Source: an uncultured Anaerotruncus sp. (GTDB lineage Bacteria > Bacillota > Clostridia > Oscillospirales > Ruminococcaceae). Taken from it: DNA of 52,858 bases. Shown one piece after another: positions 33,703 to 42,292 of the stretch. The translations under genes were made by a program, and so were the position numbers. Each line of letters starts with the position of its first letter. Within the stretch, counting starts at the first letter, position 1. The stretch covers positions 1 through 52,858 of the forward strand of contig NZ_CABUCJ010000003.1 of NCBI RefSeq assembly GCF_902490045.1, in the 5' to 3' direction. The notes beneath the pieces are model-generated. The model saw only the letters and a program-made list of their open reading frames with translations. It made no database searches and was not told where the DNA came from.

Positions 33703-33731
33703 ATCATAATACACCGCGCGCGCAAAGTAAA
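33703..33731 (-). promoter_or_regulatory. promoter for the flavin/ferredoxin gene
   Basis: TTTACT (33726-33731), a 17-bp spacer and TATGAT (33703-33708) on the minus strand; matches are 4 of 6 and 5 of 6. It lies 60 bp upstream of the ATG at 33643. Confidence 0.7.
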
Positions 33732-33738
33732 GTAAGCA

Positions 33739-33765
33739 CTTTCCGGTAACGTAGGTACCGGAAAG
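33739..33765. promoter_or_regulatory. perfect 10-bp inverted repeat upstream of the promoter
   Basis: CTTTCCGGTA-ACGTAGG-TACCGGAAAG is a perfect palindrome of 10-bp arms with a 7-bp centre. It lies 7 bp upstream of the -35 box of the flavin/ferredoxin gene. No T run follows, so it is more likely an activator or repressor site than a terminator. Confidence 0.6.
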
Positions 33766-33785
33766 ATACCGTTGCGGCGGAACAT

Positions 33786-33823
33786 GAAAAAGACCGGCCC
33801 CCCGCGCAGGGCGGGAGACCGGC
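33786..33823 (-). terminator. terminator of the sugar ABC operon
   Basis: As RNA on the minus strand, GCCGGUCUCCCGC pairs with GCGGGGGGCCGGU (three G-U pairs) around a 5-nt loop, followed by CUUUUU. The wobble pairs make it effective only in this orientation. It lies 40 bp after the binding-protein stop. Confidence 0.8.
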
Positions 33824-33863
33824 TTGACGAGAGTAGGAGAAAGAAATGAACGGGAATTTCGCT

Positions 33864-35018
33864 TTATTCGTAGACGAGCTCGGAGATCGACGGATCCTGG
33901 AGCGCCTCGGCGTTGTACCACTTGGCGCCGGTGTCGACGATCGGGCTCGCGGCGGGTTTGCCGTTGATGGCGTCAACCGCGAGGGCGACGGCCTTGTAGC
34001 CGATCTGGTAGGGGTCCTGGGTCACGGCGCCGAGGAACCAGCCGTTCTCGACGGCGACGCGCTGGGTCTTGCCCGCGTCAAAGCCGATGGCGATGATGTC
34101 CTTAAACTTGCCGGTATCCTTGTTGAAGTCGTTGCCGTCGTTGGAGGCGGCGAGGATGCCGCCGGCGGCGTTTTCATTGGAACCGTAGATCGCGGCGAGG
34201 TTGTCGAGGCCGAGCAGCGCCTCAGCGCCGGTCTTCTGGTCGGCGGCGGAGGTGGTGGCCGGGACGTTGACGTTGACGATCACTTTTGCGGAGGCGGCGT
34301 CCTTGGCATACTTGTCGTGGCCGACAACCTTGACGGAATCGGCGCCGACGAGCTCAACGAGCTTGTCGATGAAGCCGGAGGTGCGGGAGATGATCGAGTC
34401 GGAGGTCGCGTCCTGGGAGAGGACGGCCACGTTGATCGGCGCCTCGGGAGTGGCGGCGGCGAGCTTCTCCTGGAAGCCGGCGTCGGCGAACAGCTGCTCG
34501 GCGGCGATCGCGGCGGCGGCGGAGTTGTCGGTGGAAGCGGTCGCGTAGATGGAGCCCTCGGGAGCGTTCGGAACGCCCGAGTCAAAGCCGACGACGGGGA
34601 TGCCGTTGTCCTTGCAGGCCTGGAGCTGCTCCTTCACCGACTCGGTGTCGAGCGCGGCGAGGCAGACGGCGGCGGGCTTTTTGTCCATCGCGGATTTGAG
34701 CATGTCGACCTGGATGGCGATATCGGACTCGGTCGGCGGCCCGTCAAAGGTGATCTCGACGCCGAGATCGGCGGCGGCCTGGTCGGCGCCCTTCTTGACG
34801 ACCTGCCAGAACTGGTGCTGGAAGCCCTTGGAGACGACCGCGATGTAGGGCTTTTCGCCGTTGTCGGCGGGAGCGGGCTCGGCCGCGTCAGGGGCGGGCT
34901 CCGCGGTGTCGGCGGGGGCTGCCGGGGCCGGGGCGGGTTCCGCGGCCGGCTTGGAGCCGCAGGCGGAAATGGAGATCAGCATCAGGCCCGCGAGCACGAT
35001 TGCCAGGAATTTTTTCAT
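33864..35018 (-). CDS. sugar ABC transporter substrate-binding lipoprotein (RbsB-like)
   Basis: A 384-residue periplasmic sugar-binding protein of the ribose/galactose type (Peripla_BP_4). The lipobox is SISAC (Cys20), with a Pro/Ala/Glu linker to about residue 55. The domain starts YIAVVSKGFQHQFWQVVKKG and contains AAVCLAALDTESVKEQLQAC, PVVGFDSGV and IAIGFDAGKTQRVAVENG. Aromatic FQHQFW in the first loop is typical of sugar stacking. It is last in an operon behind the ATPase and permease. The neighbouring fucose genes suggest L-fucose or a related deoxysugar. Confidence 0.9.
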   Translation of the reverse strand: MKKFLAIVLAGLMLISISACGSKPAAEPAPAPAAPADTAEPAPDAAEPAPADNGEKPYIAVVSKGFQHQFWQVVKKGADQAAADLGVEITFDGPPTESDIAIQVDMLKSAMDKKPAAVCLAALDTESVKEQLQACKDNGIPVVGFDSGVPNAPEGSIYATASTDNSAAAAIAAEQLFADAGFQEKLAAATPEAPINVAVLSQDATSDSIISRTSGFIDKLVELVGADSVKVVGHDKYAKDAASAKVIVNVNVPATTSAADQKTGAEALLGLDNLAAIYGSNENAAGGILAASNDGNDFNKDTGKFKDIIAIGFDAGKTQRVAVENGWFLGAVTQDPYQIGYKAVALAVDAINGKPAASPIVDTGAKWYNAEALQDPSISELVYE

Positions 35019-35083
35019 TTTGTTTTCCTCCTTAACAAATGGTGGCTATTTTGACGCGGGAGTCCTCCCGCGGGAGCGACGGG

Positions 35084-36052
35084 TTATTTCGCGGCGGAGG
35101 CCTTCTTGTTGCGGTAGATGTCGAGCAGCACCGCGAGGATGACCACGAGGCCGGTGAAGAAGGTCTGGAAGTGGCCCTGCAGGCCCATCGACATGAGGCC
35201 GGTTTTGAGCACGCTCATGAGCAGCGCGCCGATCAGGGTGCCGGACATGGTGCCGACGCCGCCCGCCATCGAGGTGCCGCCGATGATGACCGCCGCGATG
35301 GCGTTCATCTCGAGGCCGTTGCCGGTGCCGGGGATGATGGTGGTGTAGGTGGCCGCGTAGACGATCGCGGAAAGGCCGCAGAAGAAGCCGCAGACGGTGT
35401 AGACGAGGGTTTTCCACTTGATGACGTTGACGCCCGACAGCCGGACGGATTCCTCGTTGGAGCCGATCGCGTAGGTGTAGCGGCCGAATCGGGTCTTGTT
35501 GAGCAGGAGCATCGCGACGAGGAAGAAGACCAGCATGTAGACGATGCCGGAGGGGAAGCCGCCGGGGGTCTTGTAGAAGACCGCCTTGTAGCCGCCGTCC
35601 GCGTCAAAGCCGGAGGGGAAGCGCTGGGTCTGCACCTTGGTGATGATCGAGCCGAAGCCCTGGGTCATCATCATCATGCCGAGGGTGGCGATGAAGGGCG
35701 GGAGCTTGAGGCGGGAGATGAGGGTGCCGTTGATGAAGCCCACGAAGGTGGCGATGATCACGATGACCACGAGGCAGAGCCAGATGTTCACGCCCTTGGT
35801 GTAGAGGTAGCCTGCGATGAGGGCGGACATCATCATGTTGGTGCCGATCGACAGGTCGATGCCGCCGGTGATGATGACGAAGGTGATGCCGAACGCCATC
35901 ATCCCGACATAGTAGGTGCTGTCGAGGATGCTGACGAGGGTGCCGGTGGAAAAGAAGTTCTTGCCGAAGAAGCAGAAGAAGATGTACAGGATGACCAGTG
36001 CCGCGGGGGCGAGGAGTTTCTGAATGTTGAGCTTTTTAGCTGTGTTCCCCAT
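35084..36052 (-). CDS. sugar ABC transporter permease (RbsC-like)
   Basis: A 322-residue permease of the ribose/xylose/galactose family with about 9-10 helices. ITGGIDLSIGTNMMMSALIA (near residue 60) is the conserved family block, followed by GTLISRLKLPPFIATLGMMM and GSNEESVRLSGVNVIKWKTL (ATPase-contact region), and ending in IIGGTSMAGGVGTMSGTLIG. ATG 36052 is chosen with GGAGG 9-10 bp upstream; TTG 36058 is the alternative. It lies 15 bp after the ATPase gene and works as a dimer with it. Confidence 0.92.
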   Translation of the reverse strand: MGNTAKKLNIQKLLAPAALVILYIFFCFFGKNFFSTGTLVSILDSTYYVGMMAFGITFVIITGGIDLSIGTNMMMSALIAGYLYTKGVNIWLCLVVIVIIATFVGFINGTLISRLKLPPFIATLGMMMMTQGFGSIITKVQTQRFPSGFDADGGYKAVFYKTPGGFPSGIVYMLVFFLVAMLLLNKTRFGRYTYAIGSNEESVRLSGVNVIKWKTLVYTVCGFFCGLSAIVYAATYTTIIPGTGNGLEMNAIAAVIIGGTSMAGGVGTMSGTLIGALLMSVLKTGLMSMGLQGHFQTFFTGLVVILAVLLDIYRNKKASAAK

Positions 36053-36067
36053 AACCAACGACCTCCG

Positions 36068-37576
36068 TTAATTTCTCATAGTGGCGTATTTCATGATGAC
36101 CTCCTGCGAGGCGTCCTGAATATCCAGGATTTTGGTAAGCCTGCCCTCGCACATGCACACGACCCGGTCGCTCATGCGCAGGACCTCCTGCAGCTCGGAG
36201 GAAATCATGATGATCGATTTGCCCTCGCGCGCCAGCTCGTTCATCAGCTTGTAGATTTCGCTCTTGGCGCCGACATCGATGCCGCGCGTGGGTTCGTCGA
36301 AGATGAGGATGTCGCAGTTTCGGACCAGCCACTTGGCGATAATGACCTTCTGCTGGTTCCCGCCCGAGAGGTTGCGGATGAGCTGGGAAACGGACGGCGT
36401 CTTGATGTTGATCTTCCCGACGTACTCCTGCGTGGCCTCGCGGACCCTGCGGTCGTCGACGAAGCCGGCGCGGGAGAATTCCTCGAGGTCTGCGAGCACG
36501 GTGTTGTCCGCTACCGACAGCCCCACCGCGAGCCCGAACCGCTTGCGGTCCTCCGAGAGGTAGCCGATGCCGGCCTTTACCGCGTCCTCGGGGGTTTTGA
36601 TGTGGAGCTCCCTGCCGTTCTTGCGGATGACGCCCCCGCCGCGGGGGTCGGCCCCGAAGATGAGGCGCGCCGTCTCGGTGCGCCCGGCGCCCATCAGCCC
36701 GGCAAAGCCGAGGATTTCGCCCTTATGCAACTGGAAGGAGACGCCCTTGACGTCTTTGGAGACGAGGTTTTCCACATCGAGCACGACCGGCGCGTCGGGA
36801 GGAACGTTGCTCACCGTCTTGGGTTCCTCGTAGATGGTGCGCCCGACCATCGCGTTGATGATCTCATCGAGGTTCGTGTCCTTCGTGTTGAGGGTGGTGA
36901 TGTATTCGCCGTCGCGCATGACGGTGATGCGGTCGGTGATCTCCATGATCTCGTCCATGCGGTGGGAGATGTAGACCATCGTGACCCCGCGGTCCCGCAG
37001 GTCGTTCATCGTCTTGAAGAGCTCGGTGATCTCCGCCTCGGTGAGCGCCGCCGACGGCTCATCCAGGATGAGCACCGACGAATCGAAGGAGATCGCCTTG
37101 GTGATCTCGACCATCTGCTGTTTGCCGACGGTGAGGGAGCCGACCTTGTCGGTGGGCTTGATCGTCAGCTTGAGGTGGTCGAAGAGCTTCTGGGTGGCGG
37201 CGTTGATCTGGTCGTCGTGGAGGAAGAAGCCCTTGCACTCCCGCCCGATGAAGATGTTCTGGGCGGCGGTCAGGTGGTTCATCAGGTTGAGCTCCTGGTG
37301 AACGATCGAGATGCCCGCCTCCTGGGCCTCCTTCGGGTTTTTGAACTGGACCTCCCTGCCGTTGTAGAGGATCTTGCCCTCGTCCGCCTTGTAGATGCCG
37401 GTGAGCACCTTCATCAGCGTCGACTTACCGGCGCCGTTTTCCCCGACGAGCGCGTGGATCTCCCCGCGCCGCAGCTCCAGGTGGCATTGTTTCAGCGCGT
37501 GGACGCCCTGGAAACGCTTGTCGATTCCGACCATCTGAAGGATGACCGGGCTTTCCGGGCTGGTATGTTCACTCAC
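36068..37576 (-). CDS. sugar ABC transporter ATP-binding protein with two ATPase domains (RbsA/MglA-like)
   Basis: A 502-residue tandem ATPase. GTG 37576 is the start, preceded by AGGGGTG; the frame is open further upstream but is AT-rich and without a ribosome site. The N-terminal half has Walker A GENGAGKSTL, signature LTVGKQQMVEITKAI and Walker B VLILDEPSAALTEAE. The C-terminal half has a degenerate Walker A (GLMGAGRTE, lacking the Lys), signature LSGGNQQKVIIAKWL and Walker B ILIFDEPTRGIDVGA. That asymmetry is normal for RbsA/MglA/XylG. It is first in the three-gene operon, divergent from the sensor genes. Confidence 0.93.
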   Translation of the reverse strand: MSEHTSPESPVILQMVGIDKRFQGVHALKQCHLELRRGEIHALVGENGAGKSTLMKVLTGIYKADEGKILYNGREVQFKNPKEAQEAGISIVHQELNLMNHLTAAQNIFIGRECKGFFLHDDQINAATQKLFDHLKLTIKPTDKVGSLTVGKQQMVEITKAISFDSSVLILDEPSAALTEAEITELFKTMNDLRDRGVTMVYISHRMDEIMEITDRITVMRDGEYITTLNTKDTNLDEIINAMVGRTIYEEPKTVSNVPPDAPVVLDVENLVSKDVKGVSFQLHKGEILGFAGLMGAGRTETARLIFGADPRGGGVIRKNGRELHIKTPEDAVKAGIGYLSEDRKRFGLAVGLSVADNTVLADLEEFSRAGFVDDRRVREATQEYVGKINIKTPSVSQLIRNLSGGNQQKVIIAKWLVRNCDILIFDEPTRGIDVGAKSEIYKLMNELAREGKSIIMISSELQEVLRMSDRVVCMCEGRLTKILDIQDASQEVIMKYATMRN

Positions 37577-37690
37577 AGCAGAATCACCCCTATTGGTTGT
37601 ATTTGTCAACATAATACAAAAAATAATAATATTAAAAAAATAAATTATATAATTTGACATATGCTGTCCGCTGATTTTCATTATAGAGGC

Positions 37691-37703
37691 TTCCCCGGGG
37701 GAA
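37691..37703. promoter_or_regulatory. small palindrome in the divergent transporter/sensor gap
   Basis: TTCCCC-G-GGGGAA is a perfect inverted repeat within the 259-bp gap (37577-37835) between divergent operons. A TATAAT lies just beside it on the minus strand (37680-37685) without a good -35, as expected for an activator-dependent promoter. The gap also has a strongly AT-rich block at 37617-37660. Confidence 0.4.
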
Positions 37704-37835
37704 TCCCATAGAGAATTTTCCATAAATTGTTCAAATTCTTACTTTTCAGGGGAAATTCTCTTGTAAGGCGGTGCGTTTTCCGATAACATGAAAATGAACA
37801 GAAATAGACATTTCCAGAAAGGCACAGGCGTCAAC

Positions 37836-39440
37836 ATGTACAAAATCATGCTTGCGGAGGATGAACTCGAAGTTTTGGGCGCGATGCTCCGGACGATCCG
37901 CTGGGAGGAGCACGGCTTCGACCCGCCGGTCGGCTGCCGCGACGGGCGGGAGGCGATCGAAAAGCTCGAGGGGGGCTTTGTGCCCGACGTGCTGATCACC
38001 GACATCTGCATGCCCTTCGTCGACGGGCTCGAGCTCACCCGTTATATCAACGAGCACCTGCCCAACACCGTCGTGGTGATTCTCACCGGCTACGACGATT
38101 TCCAGTACGCCCACCGGGCGATCAAGATGCAGGTGTACGACTATGTGCTCAAGCCGGTCACCCCGGCGAGCATCAACGAGCTGACCGACCGGCTGCGGGG
38201 GGAGCTCGACGAACGCCGGCTGCGCAATGTCGACGACTCGATGCAGATCGTCGCCAGCTACTTCTTAAACCAGCTCATGACCCGCCGCCTCGACGCGAAG
38301 CGGATCGAGGAGAGCTGCCGTGCGCACAAGCTGGACTTCTCGGGGCGCTGCCACATCGCGGCGGTGCTCGACGTGGACCTGCGTGCGCCCGCGACCGAGG
38401 ACGACGGCGGCAGCCTTGAGCTGATGCGCTACGGGCTGGCGAACATCGCGCAGGAGCTCGCGGAAAACAGCCGCGGGACCCTGGCCTTCCAGGGCAACGA
38501 CGGCCTGACCAAGCTGATCGTCAGCTCGCAGGAGCCCGACGGCCTCCGCACGGCCACCGTCGGACTCTGCCGGACGATCTCCAAGACGGCGGGAGCCGCG
38601 CTGCAGGTGCCCGTTTCGGGCGGCGTCGGAGACCCGGTCGCCTGCCTCGGCGAGCTGCACCTCTCCCACGCGCAGGCGAAGACCGCGCTGGGCTATCGGT
38701 TTTTCTATGGCGAGTCGAGCGTCACCTGCGTGGCGGACGTCGACATCCGGGAGACGCGGGAGATCGACTATTTCAGCTGCGAGCGGCAGCTGGAGGCCGC
38801 CGTCAAGACCCTCGACCGGGGGCGCCCGCGCCGCCCCGTGCACGGGCTGGTCGGGCAGCTCCGCGCCAGCCACGTCCCCTTCGAGCGGTGCGTGCTTTAC
38901 AGCCAGAAGCTGATGATGGCCCTTATCGGGCTGACCGACGAGCTGATCGGCGGCGCCGAGGTGGAGTCGCTCGAAAGGACGTGGGAGCAGTTCAACTTCT
39001 ATTCCGCCCCGACGCTCGGGAGGCTTGAGCGGATGATCGACGAGGTATGCGACAAGGCGTTCAAGATTCTCGCCCTCACCAAGAGCGACACCGCCGCCGC
39101 CCAGGTGAGCAAGGCGGAAAAATACATCCGCGAGCACTACAGCGACCCCAGGCTCTCCCTCAATATGATCACCGAGCACCTCGCGATCAGCACGAGCTAT
39201 TTCAGCGCGATCTTCAAGTCGCGCACCGGCGCGACCTTTGTGGAATACCTGACCCGGGTGCGCATGGAGAGGGCCCAGCAGATCCTGGCCTTCACCGACC
39301 GGCGCACCTACGAGGCGGCGGAGGACGTGGGCTTCTCCGACCCGCACTATTTCAGCGTGACCTTCAAGCGGGTGACCGGCATGACGCCCAAGGAATACAG
39401 GGAGTTCAGCCGGCGCGGCGACGCCGCGCCGCAGCTCTGA
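37836..39440 (+). CDS. YesN-type response regulator with C-terminal AraC DNA-binding domain
   Basis: A 534-residue response regulator. The receiver domain occupies residues 1-120 with phosphoacceptor Asp56 (VLITDICMPF), Thr84 (ILTGYDD) and Lys106 (YVLKPVTP). A long middle region (about 130-420) is typical of YesN proteins. The last 100 residues are an AraC/XylS double helix-turn-helix: REHYSDPRLSLNMITEHLAI, then AEDVGFSDPHYFSVTFKRVT and GMTPKEYREF. ATG 37836 is chosen because it gives the standard MYKIMLAEDE start. It should activate the divergent transporter and perhaps the fucose genes. The kinase gene follows immediately. Confidence 0.92.
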   Translation: MYKIMLAEDELEVLGAMLRTIRWEEHGFDPPVGCRDGREAIEKLEGGFVPDVLITDICMPFVDGLELTRYINEHLPNTVVVILTGYDDFQYAHRAIKMQVYDYVLKPVTPASINELTDRLRGELDERRLRNVDDSMQIVASYFLNQLMTRRLDAKRIEESCRAHKLDFSGRCHIAAVLDVDLRAPATEDDGGSLELMRYGLANIAQELAENSRGTLAFQGNDGLTKLIVSSQEPDGLRTATVGLCRTISKTAGAALQVPVSGGVGDPVACLGELHLSHAQAKTALGYRFFYGESSVTCVADVDIRETREIDYFSCERQLEAAVKTLDRGRPRRPVHGLVGQLRASHVPFERCVLYSQKLMMALIGLTDELIGGAEVESLERTWEQFNFYSAPTLGRLERMIDEVCDKAFKILALTKSDTAAAQVSKAEKYIREHYSDPRLSLNMITEHLAISTSYFSAIFKSRTGATFVEYLTRVRMERAQQILAFTDRRTYEAAEDVGFSDPHYFSVTFKRVTGMTPKEYREFSRRGDAAPQL

Positions 39441-39455
39441 ATGGGGAGGGAAGAC

Positions 39456-41273
39456 GTGCGGAAGGTCTGGAAGAAACTGCGGAAGGCGCTCAACCCCTAC
39501 AGCGTGCGCGGCACGATGATCCTCTCCTTCATGCTGCTCATCTCGATCATCGTGCTGCTCGTTTCGCTCGTCTCCTACTACTACACGATGAACGACATCG
39601 AGAGCATCTCGATCAACTACACCGTGCGCCTGCTCGGGGAGATCAACGCGAGCATCGACTCCTACATAGACAACATGAAGAGCATGGCGAAGGTGGTCGT
39701 CGAGAACAAGGACGTGCGGGACGTGATGGCCTTCTATAACCGGCACCACGACAAGCGCCTCTCCTACATCGAGGAGAAGGAGCTGGAACGGCTGCGCGCA
39801 AACGCGGCCGCGCACATGGACATTGTGGCGAACACCCGCAGCGACATCACCAACATCGCGGTGATCTCCAAGTATAAGGATGTGGTGCTCAGCGACGTCG
39901 AAAAGGAGGTCAACGAAAACTCCGAGTTCAACGTCACCGACTGGTATTTGAAGCCGATGTCCTACAAGGACGAGATCGTCGTCTCCCCCTCCCACGTGCA
40001 GAATCTCGTGTCGGGGGAGTACAAGTGGGTCATCTCGATCTCCAAGTCGGTGCTCGACCCCGAGACGGGGGAGGTCACGGGCGTCATGGTGATCGACCTC
40101 AACTACCGCTCGATCGAGGCGATCTGCGAAAACGCCCAGCTGGGCAAGAACGGCTACATCTATCTGATCGACCGGCATAAGAACATCATCTACCATCCGC
40201 AGCAGCAGCTCCTCTACTCGGGCGTCAAGAGCGAACTGGTCGAGGAGATCCTCAAGATGCGGGACGCCTACCTGCGGGACGAGGTGAACAACCGCATCTA
40301 CACCCGCAACTACTCCGAGCTGACCGGCTGGAGCGCGGTGGGGGTGGTGAACGTGGACGAACTGATCAAGGACAAGAGCAGCATCATCGACTTCTATTTC
40401 CGCCTCGCGGGGATTTCCATCCTCTTTGCGATGACCTTCGCGGTGCTCATCTCCACGACGATCACAAACCCGATCAAGATGCTCGAGAACACGATGCACC
40501 AGGTCGAGGTGGGGAATTTCGACGTGCGCTCGGAGATCGAGCTCAACAACGAGATCGGCCACCTCAGCAAGACCTTCAACGTCATGATCTCTCGCATTAA
40601 GGACCTGATGGAGAAGACAGTGCGGGACGAGGAGGAGAAGCGCAGGAGCGAAATCCGCGCGCTCCAGGCGCAGATCAACCCGCACTTCCTCTACAACACC
40701 CTCGACACGATCATCTGGATGTCCGCCGGCGGCAAAAACGACGAGGTTGTGGAGGTCACCTCCGCGCTCGCGCGGCTCTTCCGCACGAGCATCAGCAAGG
40801 GGGAAAACCTCGTCACGCTGCTCAACGAGGTGGAGAACATCAAAAGCTACCTCACCATCCAGAAGATGCGCTATGAGGATAAGCTCTCCTGGCGGGTCGA
40901 CGTGCCGCCCGGTCTGCTCGGGCTGATGACCCCCAAGCTCATCCTCCAGCCGATCGTGGAAAACGCCGTCTACCACGGCGTCAAGATGAGCCAGGCGGGC
41001 GGCGAGATCGCCATCTCGGCGCGCGCCGAGGGGGAGCGGCTGACCATCACGATCGCGGACAGCGGCGTGGGCATGACGGCCGAGCAGCTGGAACAGCTCT
41101 TCGTCCCGCGCCCCGACACCGACCGGGGAATCGGCGTGATCAACGTCAACAACCGCATCCGGCTCTGCTTCGGGGAGGAATACGGGCTGCACTACTTCTC
41201 CGCGCCCGGCGAGGGCACCCGGGTGGAGATCTGGCTGCCGGTGATCGAAGGCGGTGATGAAGATGATGTTTAA
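39456..41273 (+). CDS. YesM/LytS-family sensor histidine kinase
   Basis: A 605-residue membrane kinase. GTG 39456 is preferred because GGGGAGGG lies just upstream; the in-frame ATG at 39441 would place that site inside the gene. The first helix is at about 19-43, an extracellular sensing domain of about 270 residues follows, and a second helix at about 315-336. A HAMP linker (NPIKMLENTMHQVEVGNFDV) leads to the His_kinase domain ALQAQINPHFLYNTLD (His410). ATP-binding motifs are LILQPIVENAVYHG and ITIADSGVGM, ending with GIGVINVNNR. It pairs with the regulator upstream and probably with the binding protein downstream. Confidence 0.93.
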   Translation: MRKVWKKLRKALNPYSVRGTMILSFMLLISIIVLLVSLVSYYYTMNDIESISINYTVRLLGEINASIDSYIDNMKSMAKVVVENKDVRDVMAFYNRHHDKRLSYIEEKELERLRANAAAHMDIVANTRSDITNIAVISKYKDVVLSDVEKEVNENSEFNVTDWYLKPMSYKDEIVVSPSHVQNLVSGEYKWVISISKSVLDPETGEVTGVMVIDLNYRSIEAICENAQLGKNGYIYLIDRHKNIIYHPQQQLLYSGVKSELVEEILKMRDAYLRDEVNNRIYTRNYSELTGWSAVGVVNVDELIKDKSSIIDFYFRLAGISILFAMTFAVLISTTITNPIKMLENTMHQVEVGNFDVRSEIELNNEIGHLSKTFNVMISRIKDLMEKTVRDEEEKRRSEIRALQAQINPHFLYNTLDTIIWMSAGGKNDEVVEVTSALARLFRTSISKGENLVTLLNEVENIKSYLTIQKMRYEDKLSWRVDVPPGLLGLMTPKLILQPIVENAVYHGVKMSQAGGEIAISARAEGERLTITIADSGVGMTAEQLEQLFVPRPDTDRGIGVINVNNRIRLCFGEEYGLHYFSAPGEGTRVEIWLPVIEGGDEDDV

Positions 41274-42267
41274 ACGGCGTTATTTCCTGCTGCTGGCCGC
41301 GCTGGTCTGCTGCTTCGGGGCGCTGCTCTTCTTCTTTTTCCACGAGGGCCGCGCGCTGCTCCCCGAGGAGGAGCCGGCCGCGCGCTACAACATCCAGGTG
41401 ATCTTCAAGGCGCTGGCCAACCCGCCCGACTTCTGGCGGGTGGTCGAGCAGGGGGTGCAGTCGGCCGCCGCGGAATACGGCGTCAACTGCGAGGTGACCG
41501 CGCCGCCGATGGAAAAGGACGTCGACCGCCAGATCGAGCTGGTGCGGGAGGCGATCGCCAGGCATCCCGACGCGATCATCCTCGCGGCGAGCGACTATGA
41601 GCGGATGGCCCCCGTCTGCCGGGAGGTGACCGACGCGGGCATCCTGCTCGTCACGGTCGACAGCGACGTCCATTACGACGGCAGGCGGTGCTTTGTCGGC
41701 ACCGACAACGCCGCGATGGGGCGCAAGCTCGCCGAGCTGGTGGACGAGGCGGTCCCGCCCGGGGAGAAGATCGGCGTGATGGGGCATGTCGAGGGGGCGC
41801 GCACGGCGGTGGAGCGCCGGGACGGGCTTCTGGAAAACGTCGCGGGCGGGCCGGACCGGGTGGCCGCGCTCGACTACTGCGACGGCTCGGAGATCCTCTC
41901 CCGGCAGCGCACCAAGGAGATGCTCCTGGCGCATCCGGAAATCCGCTGCATGGTGGGGCTCAACGAGTCGTCGGCGCTCGGCGTGGCCAACGCGATCCGG
42001 GACCTCGGGCTGGAGGGGGAGGTCGGGCTGATCGCCTGCGACAGCTCGGAAAAGCAGATCCAGTTTATGGAGCAGGGGACGATCCAGGCGTTCGTCATCC
42101 AGAACCCCTTCAACATGGGGTACCTGAGCGTCTCCAACACGGTTTCGATCCTCCAGGGCGGGACGGTGCCCGAGGTGGTCAACACCGACAGCGTGATCAT
42201 CAAGAAGGAGGACCTATACAAAAAGGAGAACCAGAAGCTGATGTTCCCGTTCACGAGCGTGGAATAA
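41257..42267 (+). CDS. membrane-anchored sugar-binding protein, probable sensor partner of the kinase
   Basis: A 336-residue periplasmic-binding-protein fold (RbsB/Peripla_BP_4 type) held by an uncleaved N-terminal helix (YFLLLAALVCCFGALLFFFF). No proper lipobox is present, unlike the transport binding protein at 33864. Domain marks are NIQVIFKALANPPDFWRVVE, AIILAASDYERMAPVCREV, ILLVTVDSDV, CFVGTDNAAMGRKLAELVDE and VGLIACDSSE. It overlaps the kinase gene by 17 bp, so the proteins are made together. XylFII of Clostridium, which binds xylose and the LytS ectodomain, has this arrangement. The exact start among clustered Met codons is uncertain. Confidence 0.85.
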   Translation: MKMMFKRRYFLLLAALVCCFGALLFFFFHEGRALLPEEEPAARYNIQVIFKALANPPDFWRVVEQGVQSAAAEYGVNCEVTAPPMEKDVDRQIELVREAIARHPDAIILAASDYERMAPVCREVTDAGILLVTVDSDVHYDGRRCFVGTDNAAMGRKLAELVDEAVPPGEKIGVMGHVEGARTAVERRDGLLENVAGGPDRVAALDYCDGSEILSRQRTKEMLLAHPEIRCMVGLNESSALGVANAIRDLGLEGEVGLIACDSSEKQIQFMEQGTIQAFVIQNPFNMGYLSVSNTVSILQGGTVPEVVNTDSVIIKKEDLYKKENQKLMFPFTSVE

Positions 42268-42292
42268 ATCAAGAGGAAAAGGGTGTCATGAG

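Noticed and set aside
33739..33765. Rho-independent terminator reading of the 27-bp palindrome
   Set aside because: No T run follows on either strand, and a proper terminator for the neighbouring operon already lies at 33786-33823.
35039..37657. An 872-codon open frame on the plus strand across the sugar ABC genes
   Set aside because: Same reason: full overlap with permease and ATPase genes on the other strand and a low-complexity, charged translation.
38265..41192. A 975-codon open frame on the minus strand across the sensor genes
   Set aside because: It is antisense to two well-supported genes. Its translation is rich in Arg, His, Asp and Glu and lacks hydrophobic cores or motifs, as expected from GC-rich third positions.
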